Positions 7,851 through 15,756 are shown, counted from the first letter of the stretch. The stretch: 41,087 nucleotides of DNA from Nostoc sp. LPT (GCF_017115165.1 NZ_JABXKF010000036.1:1-41087); one strand, 5' to 3'. Notes: generated from the letters alone by a model not told the origin. A program made the numbers and translations.

Positions 7851-9905
7851 TTGCATAAACTGCCGACAATCCAATTACAAGCAGCACTAGAAGAAGTTAT
7901 TACTGCCTTCTGTGGAGTCGGTGGCAGGCTTTACATTGCAGAGACTCAAGAACTATACACCTGGGGCGACCAACCGACACTCTCCTACGAGTTAGATAAC
8001 AGTATTATCGAACAGCATCCCATCTGGCAAAACTGGATGGCTGAGTTTCAACAAGGTAATATTTGGGCAACTACTGACCTCTATAAAGAACCATGTTTGC
8101 GAGTTTTGGCTTTAGCATTCCGTTCTACTCAAATTCGCGGACTCATGGTGATTCCGCTACATTACCGCGAAAAATTTATCGGTGTATTAAGTATTTTCCG
8201 CTCGGAATTTGAAACGGAAATCTTATGGGCGGGACGATGCGAACAAAATCGGCGACAACTGTTACCCCAGCTTTCTTTTGAAGTTTGGCGAGAGCAGAAA
8301 AGAGGGCAAGCACCTGAGTGGAAGTTGGAAGACATCTTTTTGGCACAAGCCTTATATGATCATTTCTCAATGGCAATTCAGCAGCAGCAAATGTATAAAC
8401 AGGTACAATCCCTGAATGCCAATCTAGAACTGCGGGTGCAAGAGCAAACCGCTGAACTCGAAAAATCATTAATGTTTACCAAAGTCATCAAGCAAGTCAC
8501 AGAGCATATTCGCCGCACATTGGACTTGCAAGCAACCCTGCAATCCATCGTTCAAGAAGTCCGTCCCTTGCTAAATTCAGACCGAGTGCTGATTTTCTAC
8601 CTGAAGACTCAATCGGTGATTGTAGAAGAGATTAATGGCAATTGGCAGTCTGTTTTGGGAGTGAATGCACCACCAGAATGCTTTCCTGATGAGTATACCC
8701 GTCTATACTGTCAGGGTAGGGTACGGGCAATTAACAACCTTTCAACGGCTTCTTTAAGTGATTGTCATCGAGAGTTTTTGCAAAGTCTGCAAGTGCAAGC
8801 AAACTTAATAGTTCCGATTAATATGGGTATGGAACTATGGGGCTTACTAATTGTCCATGAGTGTGAGGCTCCCAGAAATTGGCAGGATATAGAAATTGAT
8901 TTATTGCAGCAGGTGGCAGATCAGGCTGCGATCGCTATTCAACAAGCACAACTCTACGAACAAACCTCTGAAGCCGAAACTGAAGCCAGAAATCAAGCTG
9001 CTCAGTTAGAGCATACCCTACATGAACTCCAAGAAACACAGATAAGATTGATTCAGACCGAAAAAATGTCTGGCTTAGGACAGTTGGTGGCGGGTGTCGC
9101 CCACGAAATTAACAACCCCGTTAACTTTATTTACGGTAATCTGTGCCACGCCAGTGACTACACCGAACAACTGCTAGAAATTTTACGTCTCTACCAGCTA
9201 CACTATCCCCATCCCCATACTGAAATTAAAGCCGCGATCGAAGCGATCGATTTTGAATTTTTGGTAGAAGACCTCCCAAAAATCATGACCTCAATGCAAG
9301 TAGGAACCGATCGCATCCGCTCAATAGTGCTATCGTTACGCAATTTTTCTCGCTTGGATGAGTCTGAAAACAAGCGTGTTGACCTGCATGAAGGTATTGA
9401 CAACACCTTATTAATTTTGCAATATCGGCTGAAAGGAAATGCTGAATTACCACGCATTGAGATAATTAAAGATTATGGCGACATCCCACGGGTGGAATGC
9501 TATGCCGGCCAAATGAATCAGGTATTTATGAATATTTTCAGCAATGCCATAGATGCTCTGGAAGTAGGGAGTGGGGAGTGGCAAAATCAGGGTGACAAGG
9601 AGAATAACTCATGCCCAATTCCAACTATCCAGATTTCCACTAAAGTCTCAGCAGACAAATCTCGTCTGTTAATTCGTATTACAGACAACGGGCCCGGAAT
9701 GACTGAAGACGTAAAAAAGCGAATTTTTGACCCGTTTTACACTACCAAGCCTGTGGGCAAGGGTACAGGATTGGGACTAGCAATCAGCTATCAGATTATT
9801 GTCGAAAAACATGAGGGAATAATGGAGTGTATTTCAGAACCTGGCAAAGGTACAGAGTTCTGGATTGAGATTCCCATCAAGCCTCCAGCCAAAATAGTTA
9901 ATTAG
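7851..9905 (+). CDS. 3' part of the same kinase: PHY-like GAF2, cyanobacteriochrome GAF3, histidine kinase
   Basis: The frame (TTG at 7851, but open from further upstream) encodes 684 residues. Residues 1-190 are a PHY-like GAF2 with a tongue: WAGR at 126-129 and PQLSF at 139-143, where phytochromes have PRxSF. A helix leads to GAF3 (about 205-365), a cyanobacteriochrome domain with C305-H306 in LSDCHREFL. A second cysteine, C277 in PECF, sits where the DXCF class has its photoactive cysteine. Then come a HisKA domain (H418 in GVAHEINNPVN) and a HATPase (TDNGPG, GKGTGLGLAIS). A low-complexity insert follows NAIDALE. No REC domain is present. Without the lost upstream frame it has no good start of its own, so it is best read as half of one broken gene. 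Confidence 0.85.
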   Translation: MHKLPTIQLQAALEEVITAFCGVGGRLYIAETQELYTWGDQPTLSYELDNSIIEQHPIWQNWMAEFQQGNIWATTDLYKEPCLRVLALAFRSTQIRGLMVIPLHYREKFIGVLSIFRSEFETEILWAGRCEQNRRQLLPQLSFEVWREQKRGQAPEWKLEDIFLAQALYDHFSMAIQQQQMYKQVQSLNANLELRVQEQTAELEKSLMFTKVIKQVTEHIRRTLDLQATLQSIVQEVRPLLNSDRVLIFYLKTQSVIVEEINGNWQSVLGVNAPPECFPDEYTRLYCQGRVRAINNLSTASLSDCHREFLQSLQVQANLIVPINMGMELWGLLIVHECEAPRNWQDIEIDLLQQVADQAAIAIQQAQLYEQTSEAETEARNQAAQLEHTLHELQETQIRLIQTEKMSGLGQLVAGVAHEINNPVNFIYGNLCHASDYTEQLLEILRLYQLHYPHPHTEIKAAIEAIDFEFLVEDLPKIMTSMQVGTDRIRSIVLSLRNFSRLDESENKRVDLHEGIDNTLLILQYRLKGNAELPRIEIIKDYGDIPRVECYAGQMNQVFMNIFSNAIDALEVGSGEWQNQGDKENNSCPIPTIQISTKVSADKSRLLIRITDNGPGMTEDVKKRIFDPFYTTKPVGKGTGLGLAISYQIIVEKHEGIMECISEPGKGTEFWIEIPIKPPAKIVN

Positions 9906-10533
9906 CAATAGAGAGTGGGGGATCAGGACGCAGGTGAAGAATCACTATTGATTATTGACCAATGCTCAATTGTTAGTTTCAAAACTTAAAAATTGACTCA
10001 GTAATTTTTAAATTCATCCAAAAGGTCGATGATAATTTTCTTAACAATAGACTAAACAAAATATCTCTCAGTTATCCAGAGTGTGTAATATATTGAGTTT
10101 GATTAAAAATCATTTAAAAGTAAAGTTTAGTTGCAAAACAAATTCCTCCTATCCACAAATGATAATCTGATAGTTGAAGCTAAAAAACAAGCTTACTTGG
10201 CAGATATAACAGCTGCATTTGGAATGTTAGTAAGAGGTATAAGACGCTGTTTAACTTACATCTGTCTCGTCAAAATACAGCAACACCCAACGCGAAAACT
10301 GCTATTTCCTCAAAGATGGAAGATTAGGGGGCACTGTCGCTGATTTTCATTACTTGTTTACAAAAGTAATGAAAGTTATGTACATCCCTGGCTAGGATAA
10401 ACAAGGAGAGGAGATAGTTCAGCGAGTAGAGGTTTGGGTGTTGTTGTGTTTAAAGAAAAGTCTAAAATAGGGTCTCCTCTGGGTGTAAGATTATACGAAG
10501 TTGAATAGCGAGAAACAGTTGAAATAGCGCCTT
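9906..10533. other. Intergenic region without a convincing gene
   Basis: About 630 bases separate the kinase from the TIR-like gene. A 70-codon frame at 10131-10343 (TTG start) has no recognisable domain and poor upstream signals. I treat it as chance or as an unrecognisable remnant. No tRNA, CRISPR or strong terminator was seen. Confidence 0.4.
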
Positions 10534-11304
10534 ATGTCAATAATTGCGCTCAGAGCGTGGTATCTACAGGATTATGAACCGATTCCAGAACTGGAAAAAC
10601 GTCCGCCAGACATTCGTTTAAGCAAAAAAAGCCTGCTGAAATCAGCATTGCGAGCAGACTTTTTGGAAGACAGTGACGAAGTTAAGACATCAACTTGGTT
10701 TGGGCGCTATTTGGAAGGGGAAAATATTGAATTTTATATTGAAGGTAGTGGTGGCTATTGCGTCTCTAACATTGATTTAATTAGTCATGAAATTTATTTC
10801 ACCAAGCAGGCGGTGTTGGCTCAGTTAGAACCAACGATTTTTTTATCCTATCAAACTGAGTATGTTGCAGCGACGAATATTCTCAAAGAAGAACTGCGAA
10901 AAAGTTTGGACAATTTAAACTTGCGATCGCGTCTTCCCCTAACATTAGTAGAATCCTCTCGTCCTAGCGGTGCTACTTTCCGAATTAACCGCACAATCAT
11001 GCGGAAAATCCGTAAAAGTTTGTTATTTATAGCTGATACCACACCTATTGCTAGTATTGATGGTAAAGAAACGCCCCAGTTAATTGCCAGTCCGAATGTC
11101 TGTATTGAGATTGGCTATGCTATCCAAAGTAAGCGGTCTGAACAGATTCTACTAGCGCAAATGCAACGCCCAGATTTTGAAGGTGAATTTCCCTTCGACT
11201 TACCGACACAGCAAATTTTGCAATTCCAAGACACTACAGAACTGAATAAAATCCTGACAGAGACGATTAAAAACCAGCTAGCACGATTCAAATTATTTTT
11301 TTGA
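10534..11304 (+). CDS. Protein with a C-terminal TIR-like / nucleoside-deoxyribosyltransferase-like domain
   Basis: This protein has 256 residues. The N-terminal 95 residues (ending SNIDLISHEIYFTKQ) are not recognised. From residue 101 the sequence TIFLSYQTEY resembles the first strand and loop of TIR domains. FIADTT (165-170) and SPNVCIEIGYAI (186-197), with E192 as a possible catalytic glutamate, follow the pattern FIAD(x)T...PNVxxExGYA. That pattern is shared by TIR-like nucleotide-binding proteins and nucleoside 2-deoxyribosyltransferases. Relatives act in immunity by hydrolysing NAD or sensing cyclic nucleotides, so a defence role is possible but inferred. The gene is alone on its strand, followed by two small divergent genes. 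An alternative is a metabolic nucleoside hydrolase. Confidence 0.55.
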   Translation: MSIIALRAWYLQDYEPIPELEKRPPDIRLSKKSLLKSALRADFLEDSDEVKTSTWFGRYLEGENIEFYIEGSGGYCVSNIDLISHEIYFTKQAVLAQLEPTIFLSYQTEYVAATNILKEELRKSLDNLNLRSRLPLTLVESSRPSGATFRINRTIMRKIRKSLLFIADTTPIASIDGKETPQLIASPNVCIEIGYAIQSKRSEQILLAQMQRPDFEGEFPFDLPTQQILQFQDTTELNKILTETIKNQLARFKLFF

Positions 11305-11382
11305 GCAAGATAATACAAGATAATACTTACTTACCAAAAATCAAACTATAGCACTCCTAAAACATTCGTGAGTTTTTTGGAA

Positions 11383-11571
11383 TTATTTCTTTTTATCCTT
11401 ATCTAGTTTTTCTTGGATAGCTTGGCGACAAAATTCTGGTGGATCTTCTTGTGCCTTCACCTCTTCCTTCATCTTTTCAGTAGCACGAAAACTAATAGTA
11501 GGTGTCATGGGTTCCTCACCTTTTGGTTGTGCTGGTTCAAAATTCTGTGGGTTCCCTTTAGGATTAGGCAT
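11383..11571 (-). CDS. Small basic protein with a ribbon-helix-helix-like segment
   Basis: From ATG 11571 the product is 62 residues: MPNPKGNPQNFEPAQPKGEE, then PMTPTISFRATEKMKEEVKA and a lysine-rich tail. The segment TISFRATEKMKEEVKAQED reads like the beta strand and first helix of small ribbon-helix-helix DNA-binding proteins. I prefer this start to the further upstream frame opening at 11640, because MPNPKGNP is a natural N-terminus and the extra residues lie inside an inverted repeat. It is divergent from the gene at 11699, and they share the nested inverted repeat at 11616-11696. A DNA-binding regulator or antitoxin is the most economical guess. Confidence 0.55.
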   Translation of the reverse strand: MPNPKGNPQNFEPAQPKGEEPMTPTISFRATEKMKEEVKAQEDPPEFCRQAIQEKLDKDKKK

Positions 11572-11615
11572 TGTTGAGAGATGTAAATAAGACTTGATAC
11601 TAATGTTTGCGAGTG

Positions 11616-11696
11616 AATAGAGTTTTAAATCGGTGAGCATATTGTCTGGAAAACTTGTAGCTCACCGATACCACTTTTACAAGAGGTAACTCTATT
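11616..11696. promoter_or_regulatory. Nested inverted repeats between two divergent small genes
   Basis: The outer arms AATAGAGTT (11616-11624) and AACTCTATT (11688-11696) enclose the inner arms ATCGGTGAGC (11629-11638) and GCTCACCGAT (11660-11669). All four are perfect matches. The right outer arm ends two bases before the ATG at 11699, so whatever binds or folds here could affect translation of that gene. It is a plausible operator for the ribbon-helix-helix-like protein or an RNA structure. Confidence 0.55.
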
Positions 11697-11698
11697 TT

Positions 11699-12076
11699 AT
11701 GTTTACGCGTTCCGAGTTAGAAATCAAAACCATCAAAGAACTCAGTGAACTATGCTTACGCTACGGCATCAAACCAACTGGGAATAAAGGGTACAAGACC
11801 TCATGGATTACATCCTTGATGGTATTCCCTCAAATGGCGTTATCCCAGTTTGAGGCAGGTAAAGGATTAAAACCTCCTACTTTTGCTTTCATGCAAGCAC
11901 TGAGTAACGCTATAGATGAGATGAATGCTCCTACAGATGAGCAAGCTGCACTGATCAAAATTACGATGGAAGGGAGAATCATGAATTACCCAGATAGGTA
12001 CACTCAAGAAAAACTGCTAGCTTTGCATAAAGCAAAAATGTATCTAGAGTTAGCACTTGGATTATTGAGTAAATAA
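11699..12076 (+). CDS. SAP-like small protein of unknown function
   Basis: This 125-residue protein starts FTRSELEIKTIKELSELCLR and continues YGIKPTGNKGYKTSWITSLM. The pattern, with leucines in two helices and a GIKPTGNKxxK loop, is that of SAP-type nucleic-acid-binding motifs, at about residues 8-42. The rest is helical, with no motif I recognise. AAGAGGTAA lies about ten bases before the ATG and can serve as ribosome-binding site. A strong intrinsic terminator follows at 12101-12123, so the gene is a single transcription unit. It is divergent from the 62-residue gene across a nested inverted repeat. A DNA- or RNA-binding accessory protein is inferred. Confidence 0.6.
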   Translation: MFTRSELEIKTIKELSELCLRYGIKPTGNKGYKTSWITSLMVFPQMALSQFEAGKGLKPPTFAFMQALSNAIDEMNAPTDEQAALIKITMEGRIMNYPDRYTQEKLLALHKAKMYLELALGLLSK

Positions 12077-12100
12077 GTTAATTCTTTAATCAGTACTGCA

Positions 12101-12123
12101 AGACCCTTTAAAGGGTCTTTTTT
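12101..12123 (+). terminator. Intrinsic terminator after the SAP-like gene
   Basis: AGACCCTTTAAAGGGTCT forms a perfect stem (9-base arms, no spare loop bases beyond the central TTTAAA) followed directly by a run of T residues. It lies 25 bases after the stop at 12076. Confidence 0.88.
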
Positions 12124-12248
12124 GTGAATGGATTAATAAGTATAATTTAATACTTATTAACTGTATTTAAATACTGGAATTAGTGTATTTGAGCATTAGA
12201 TGAGCATTTTAGAGAAAGTAAAGGCTGAAAGTATTGTTATTGCTTTAA

Positions 12249-13103
12249 TTAAAATAAACGAACAGGTTTATTTTGCAGCTTGGAACTAATTGAGCTTAAC
12301 CGATCGACCACAGAAATCATGTATTTGTAATCTGGTACTTGTCCATTGGGTACGTATCCCACTTCTTGAGCTAAACCAGAAGGTGAATCACTCATCACTT
12401 TGCGGATAAACTCTTGACGGTTACGTTCTACATTCGGCCCAATCAAGACCACGCCTAATGGTACATAGTGAGGGTCTTTAAATAATATGCGAAATTCAGT
12501 TGGGGCCAACTGTGAACTGTAGAGACTTAATTCCGCCTCCGAAACGGCACAGGCGATCGCTTTTCCTTGAGCCACTAATTCTAGCGCGGCTTTGGGTGTG
12601 GGTGCAAATAGTATGTCAGCTAGTGTTGTACCATAAAGATTGTAAAGAGGAAAATAATATCCTGTTGCTGAACCTAGCTGTCCTAAAGCCACTGTTTTAC
12701 CTTGTAGCTGTTTCAGATCGGTTATCGGATTATCTTTGCGAACAACAAAGATGGAACGCAAATTACTAATACCTATTAAAGGAAATAGAGGAACATATTG
12801 GTAGCGTGCGATCGCAATAGCCGCTAAACCAGGTGGAGCAAATACCAATGACCAAGCACGAGCATTAAGACGCTCAACCGCTCTATTTTCATTAAAAACA
12901 GGCTCTAGCTGAATATATGAGTTCGTTTTTTCGCCTAAGTAACTATTAAATTTAGCATATTGATTAATAATCTGTTCGCCTCCACCATAGTTGATCGCAC
13001 CAATAGTTAACGTGCCCTCAAACTCCTTTCGTGGTTGGCAGGCAGCAAATGTCAAACCTAGCAGATTAAACAGAAAGAAACGACGGGGAAATCGCAAAAA
13101 CAT
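12249..13103 (-). CDS. PhnD-like periplasmic solute-binding lipoprotein
   Basis: This 284-residue protein has an N-terminal arginine-rich signal and a lipobox-like FAAC ending at C22, so it is probably a lipoprotein. The mature part follows the PhnD/SsuA type II binding-protein fold: LTIGAINYGGGEQI, VFAPPGLAAIA (first domain), DLKQLQGKTVALGQLGSATGYYFP, and LELVAQGKAIACAVSE (hinge and second domain). Family members bind phosphonate, phosphite, sulfonates or related anions. No ABC permease or ATPase gene is adjacent. It is instead divergent from a haem/HAMP membrane protein, so it may serve signalling rather than uptake. The ligand cannot be inferred. Confidence 0.8.
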   Translation of the reverse strand: MFLRFPRRFFLFNLLGLTFAACQPRKEFEGTLTIGAINYGGGEQIINQYAKFNSYLGEKTNSYIQLEPVFNENRAVERLNARAWSLVFAPPGLAAIAIARYQYVPLFPLIGISNLRSIFVVRKDNPITDLKQLQGKTVALGQLGSATGYYFPLYNLYGTTLADILFAPTPKAALELVAQGKAIACAVSEAELSLYSSQLAPTEFRILFKDPHYVPLGVVLIGPNVERNRQEFIRKVMSDSPSGLAQEVGYVPNGQVPDYKYMISVVDRLSSISSKLQNKPVRLF

Positions 13104-13284
13104 TACTAATTATGGTTAAGAAAGTAACTTGGCTTTCAGGACTAATTTAGATAAGTTTGACTGCTGCCTAAGTAGGTTATATTACAGCAAAAAATTAATA
13201 TTTATTTAAATATTGTTGAGATGCTTTCTAACAGGTATAAATAAATATTAGACAAACTCAGATACCGCCTTCCTTAGTTAGGTT

Positions 13285-14199
13285 ATGTTGAACAACATTA
13301 CGTTAAAAAACTTAAAACTAGGTGCTAAATTTAACTTACTTTTAATATTAGTTTTCATAGTCGGTATTTTAGGAAGTGGCGTTGCCTTATCCAGTGTACT
13401 TCAAGGGAGAGCGCAAAATGAAGTAGCTTCTCAAGCACAGATTCTCATCCAAATGGTGAACGCAGTTAGAGACTATACACAAAATCGTATAGATCCCCTA
13501 TTAGAACCTAGACTAGATACTAACCCAACGTTCATGCCTGAAGTAGTACCAACTTTTTCCTCCAAAGAGGTTTTTGAGAATTTTCGTAAAAAGCCTGAAT
13601 ATAAAAACTTTTTTCATAAGGATGCAACACTTAATCCAACCAATTTAGCGGATAAAGCTGATAATTTTGAAGCTCCACTTGTAGAGCGTTTTCGCAACGA
13701 CTCCAAAATTCAAGAAATTACAGGGTTTCGTAACTTGTCAGAAGGCGAAGTATTTTACATCGCGCAACCACTAAAGATTACACAAGCGAAATGCTTGCGA
13801 TGTCATTCTACACCAGATCAAGCTCCTAAAAGTCAGTTGGCAACTTATGGCTCGGAAAATGGTTTTGGCTGGCAACTCAATCAGATTGTTTCTGCCCAAA
13901 TAATCTCTGTTCCTTCTCAAGATATTTTTGCCAATGCTAAACGGACTTGGACATTGATAATGGGACTTTTAATTACGATCTTTGCAATCGTAGTTTTCTT
14001 AATTAACTTCTTAATTAAAAAATATGTGATTCAGCGGATTAGAAAAATAGAAAAAATAGCTCAAAAAGTTAGTGTTGGTGATATGAGCGCTGATTTTGAA
14101 GAAAGCTCTAATGATGAAATTGGCGGGTTAGCAGAAGCATTTAATCGGATGAAAGCCAGCTTAAAAATAGCTTTGGAGATGCTGAATAATCAAAGCTGA
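13285..14199 (+). CDS. Membrane sensor with Tll0287-like (DUF3365) haem domain and HAMP, no output domain
   Basis: This 304-residue protein has two membrane helices (about 17-38 and 222-245) around a periplasmic domain, then a HAMP domain (about 246-298) that ends the protein. The periplasmic part fits the Tll0287-like family, with a c-type haem site CLRCH at 170-174 in KITQAKCLRCHSTP. That family is proposed to sense redox state or gases through haem. HAMP normally passes a signal to a kinase or cyclase, but none is fused here. The Ser/Thr kinase gene is convergent at 14255-15643, so it may be a functional partner, though not a co-transcribed one. The start ATG has no strong ribosome-binding site. 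Confidence 0.85.
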   Translation: MLNNITLKNLKLGAKFNLLLILVFIVGILGSGVALSSVLQGRAQNEVASQAQILIQMVNAVRDYTQNRIDPLLEPRLDTNPTFMPEVVPTFSSKEVFENFRKKPEYKNFFHKDATLNPTNLADKADNFEAPLVERFRNDSKIQEITGFRNLSEGEVFYIAQPLKITQAKCLRCHSTPDQAPKSQLATYGSENGFGWQLNQIVSAQIISVPSQDIFANAKRTWTLIMGLLITIFAIVVFLINFLIKKYVIQRIRKIEKIAQKVSVGDMSADFEESSNDEIGGLAEAFNRMKASLKIALEMLNNQS

Positions 14200-14254
14200 C
14201 ACTATTTTATATTTGGGATTAAGTTAATTAGACCTAATCCTGTAAGTCGGAAAT

Positions 14255-15643
14255 TCAAGAAAGTAAGCGTTGCTGAAATTGTAAAGCTTTTTGAGGTTCA
14301 GGAATTTGTGATGCTAAAATTTTCACAAATTCTGCACGAGAAATTTGTCCAGAAGATTTAAGAGTTTTTTGAACTATAAACTTAGCTATTGGGCCAATTA
14401 AATTAGCCAACTCACGTTCGCATTCTATCAAAAACTTGTCGCTGATAATTTGAGATTCTTGGTTCAGTAAATTATTTGAGTTAATATCAGAGCGATCGGA
14501 TTTAACAATAAGTTCTTGTAGTAAAGTAGGTTTCTCTAGTAAAAACATTGTTTTCTTCTTAAAATCAATTTGTTGATTGTCTCGAAGATGAAATGCTAAT
14601 TGACTAATTAATTCTTCAAAATTGGACGCTGATGCCGCAACTTGTCGTAGTAATCTTGAGGCAACGGGGCCGACAAATTCTAAAAGAATCGTTTCTAAGC
14701 GGTTGTAATTTTCCCCAGACAGGATAGAAGTAGACGGATACCCAATTGAGTTTTGTTGAGAAAGGAAAGCTTGAGGCGGTTGTGTAAAAGATGGTGGTTG
14801 AATTGATTGCGTTTCTACTCTAGTATTGAAATACTTAAGTACCCCTAAAACTTCAGCCGCAGACTGATAGCGCTGTTTAAAGTGATGTAGTACCATCTTA
14901 GATAGCACAGATGCCAACTCAGAACTGACGTTAGCTTGATGCTGCCAAGAAATTTCTCCTGTATCTGGGTCTTCCTCAAAGTTTATAGGATGTAACCCTG
15001 TCAGTGATTGTATACCAATAATGCCCAAGGAATAAATATCGCTGTTGGGGCGGGGCTTACCTTGCGCCTGTTCTGTAGACATATATCCGGGAGTACCAAT
15101 AATAATAGTAGCTCCCGTGTGCCCTGAAATTGTAAGCAGTTGAGTTTGGACTTGTTTAACTGCACCAAAGTCAATCAGTACTAACTTACCGTCTTGTTGC
15201 CGCCTGATTATATTATCTGGCTTGATATCTCGATGGATAACATTGTGGCTGTGAATAAATTGTAGAATACCCAAAATCTGTTGGAGCAGTTGAATTACTC
15301 GATCTTCTGTCCAACGTTGATTGGGGAATAGTTCCGCCTTCAGAGTCTGCCCTTCTATAAACTCTTGCACCAAGAAGAACTCTTGATTGTCTTCAAAATA
15401 GGCTAAAAGCCGAGGAATCTGGTCATGGTTGCCCAGTTGTTCTAGTGTTTCTGCCTCACTGGTAAATAGCCGTCTGGCAGTTTCGAGAAATTCAGGGGTA
15501 CGAGTTACGGGCTTAAGGTGTTTGACAACGCATTTCGGGAAACCTGGCCGATGAGTATCTTGGGCTATGTAGGTTTGACCGAATCCACCACCACCTAATA
15601 TCTGGAGGACTTGGTAACGTCCATCTAATAATTGTCCTAACAT
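14255..15643 (-). CDS. Serine/threonine protein kinase with a C-terminal duplicated helical module
   Basis: A Hanks-type kinase lies at the N-terminus. From ATG 15643 it reads MLGQLLDGRYQVLQILGGGG, then FGQTYIAQD. Counting from the further upstream start at 15700, the lysine is K60, the catalytic loop HRDIKPDN has D158, and DFG is at 177-179. GTPGYMSTEQAQG is the activation-segment end. After the kinase come a glutamine- and proline-rich linker and two related helical segments, FVGPVASRLLRQVAASASNF and LIGPIAKFIVQKTLKSSGQI, each with the pattern [IV]GP[IV]A. The start at 15643 is preferred because kinases of this group begin there. It is convergent with the HAMP sensor. Localisation is cytosolic, with no membrane helix. 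Confidence 0.88.
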   Translation of the reverse strand: MLGQLLDGRYQVLQILGGGGFGQTYIAQDTHRPGFPKCVVKHLKPVTRTPEFLETARRLFTSEAETLEQLGNHDQIPRLLAYFEDNQEFFLVQEFIEGQTLKAELFPNQRWTEDRVIQLLQQILGILQFIHSHNVIHRDIKPDNIIRRQQDGKLVLIDFGAVKQVQTQLLTISGHTGATIIIGTPGYMSTEQAQGKPRPNSDIYSLGIIGIQSLTGLHPINFEEDPDTGEISWQHQANVSSELASVLSKMVLHHFKQRYQSAAEVLGVLKYFNTRVETQSIQPPSFTQPPQAFLSQQNSIGYPSTSILSGENYNRLETILLEFVGPVASRLLRQVAASASNFEELISQLAFHLRDNQQIDFKKKTMFLLEKPTLLQELIVKSDRSDINSNNLLNQESQIISDKFLIECERELANLIGPIAKFIVQKTLKSSGQISRAEFVKILASQIPEPQKALQFQQRLLS

Positions 15644-15712
15644 TGTGTCACAAGCCTTAAGTCCTGAAATTAATCTTGACACAACTACCAGCTTTGGCAA
15701 GGTTTGTTGAGA

Positions 15713-15756
15713 CAGAAAGTAGGTAGGTAGTGCTGAAATTTTAAGGCTTTTTGAGA
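15713..15756. repeat. Partial copy of the kinase gene's 3' end, upstream of its start
   Basis: GTGCTGAAATTTTAAGGCTT at 15730 resembles GTTGCTGAAATTGTAAAGCT at 14269, which on the minus strand encodes the C-terminal PQKALQFQ. The upstream copy would read SQKALKFQ. It could be the tail of a former tandem kinase paralogue. Only about 40 bases are similar, so this is tentative. Confidence 0.3.

Noticed and set aside
10131..10343. 70-codon frame between the kinase and the TIR-like gene
   Set aside because: TTG start, no ribosome-binding site, no motif. It could be a remnant, but nothing supports a gene.
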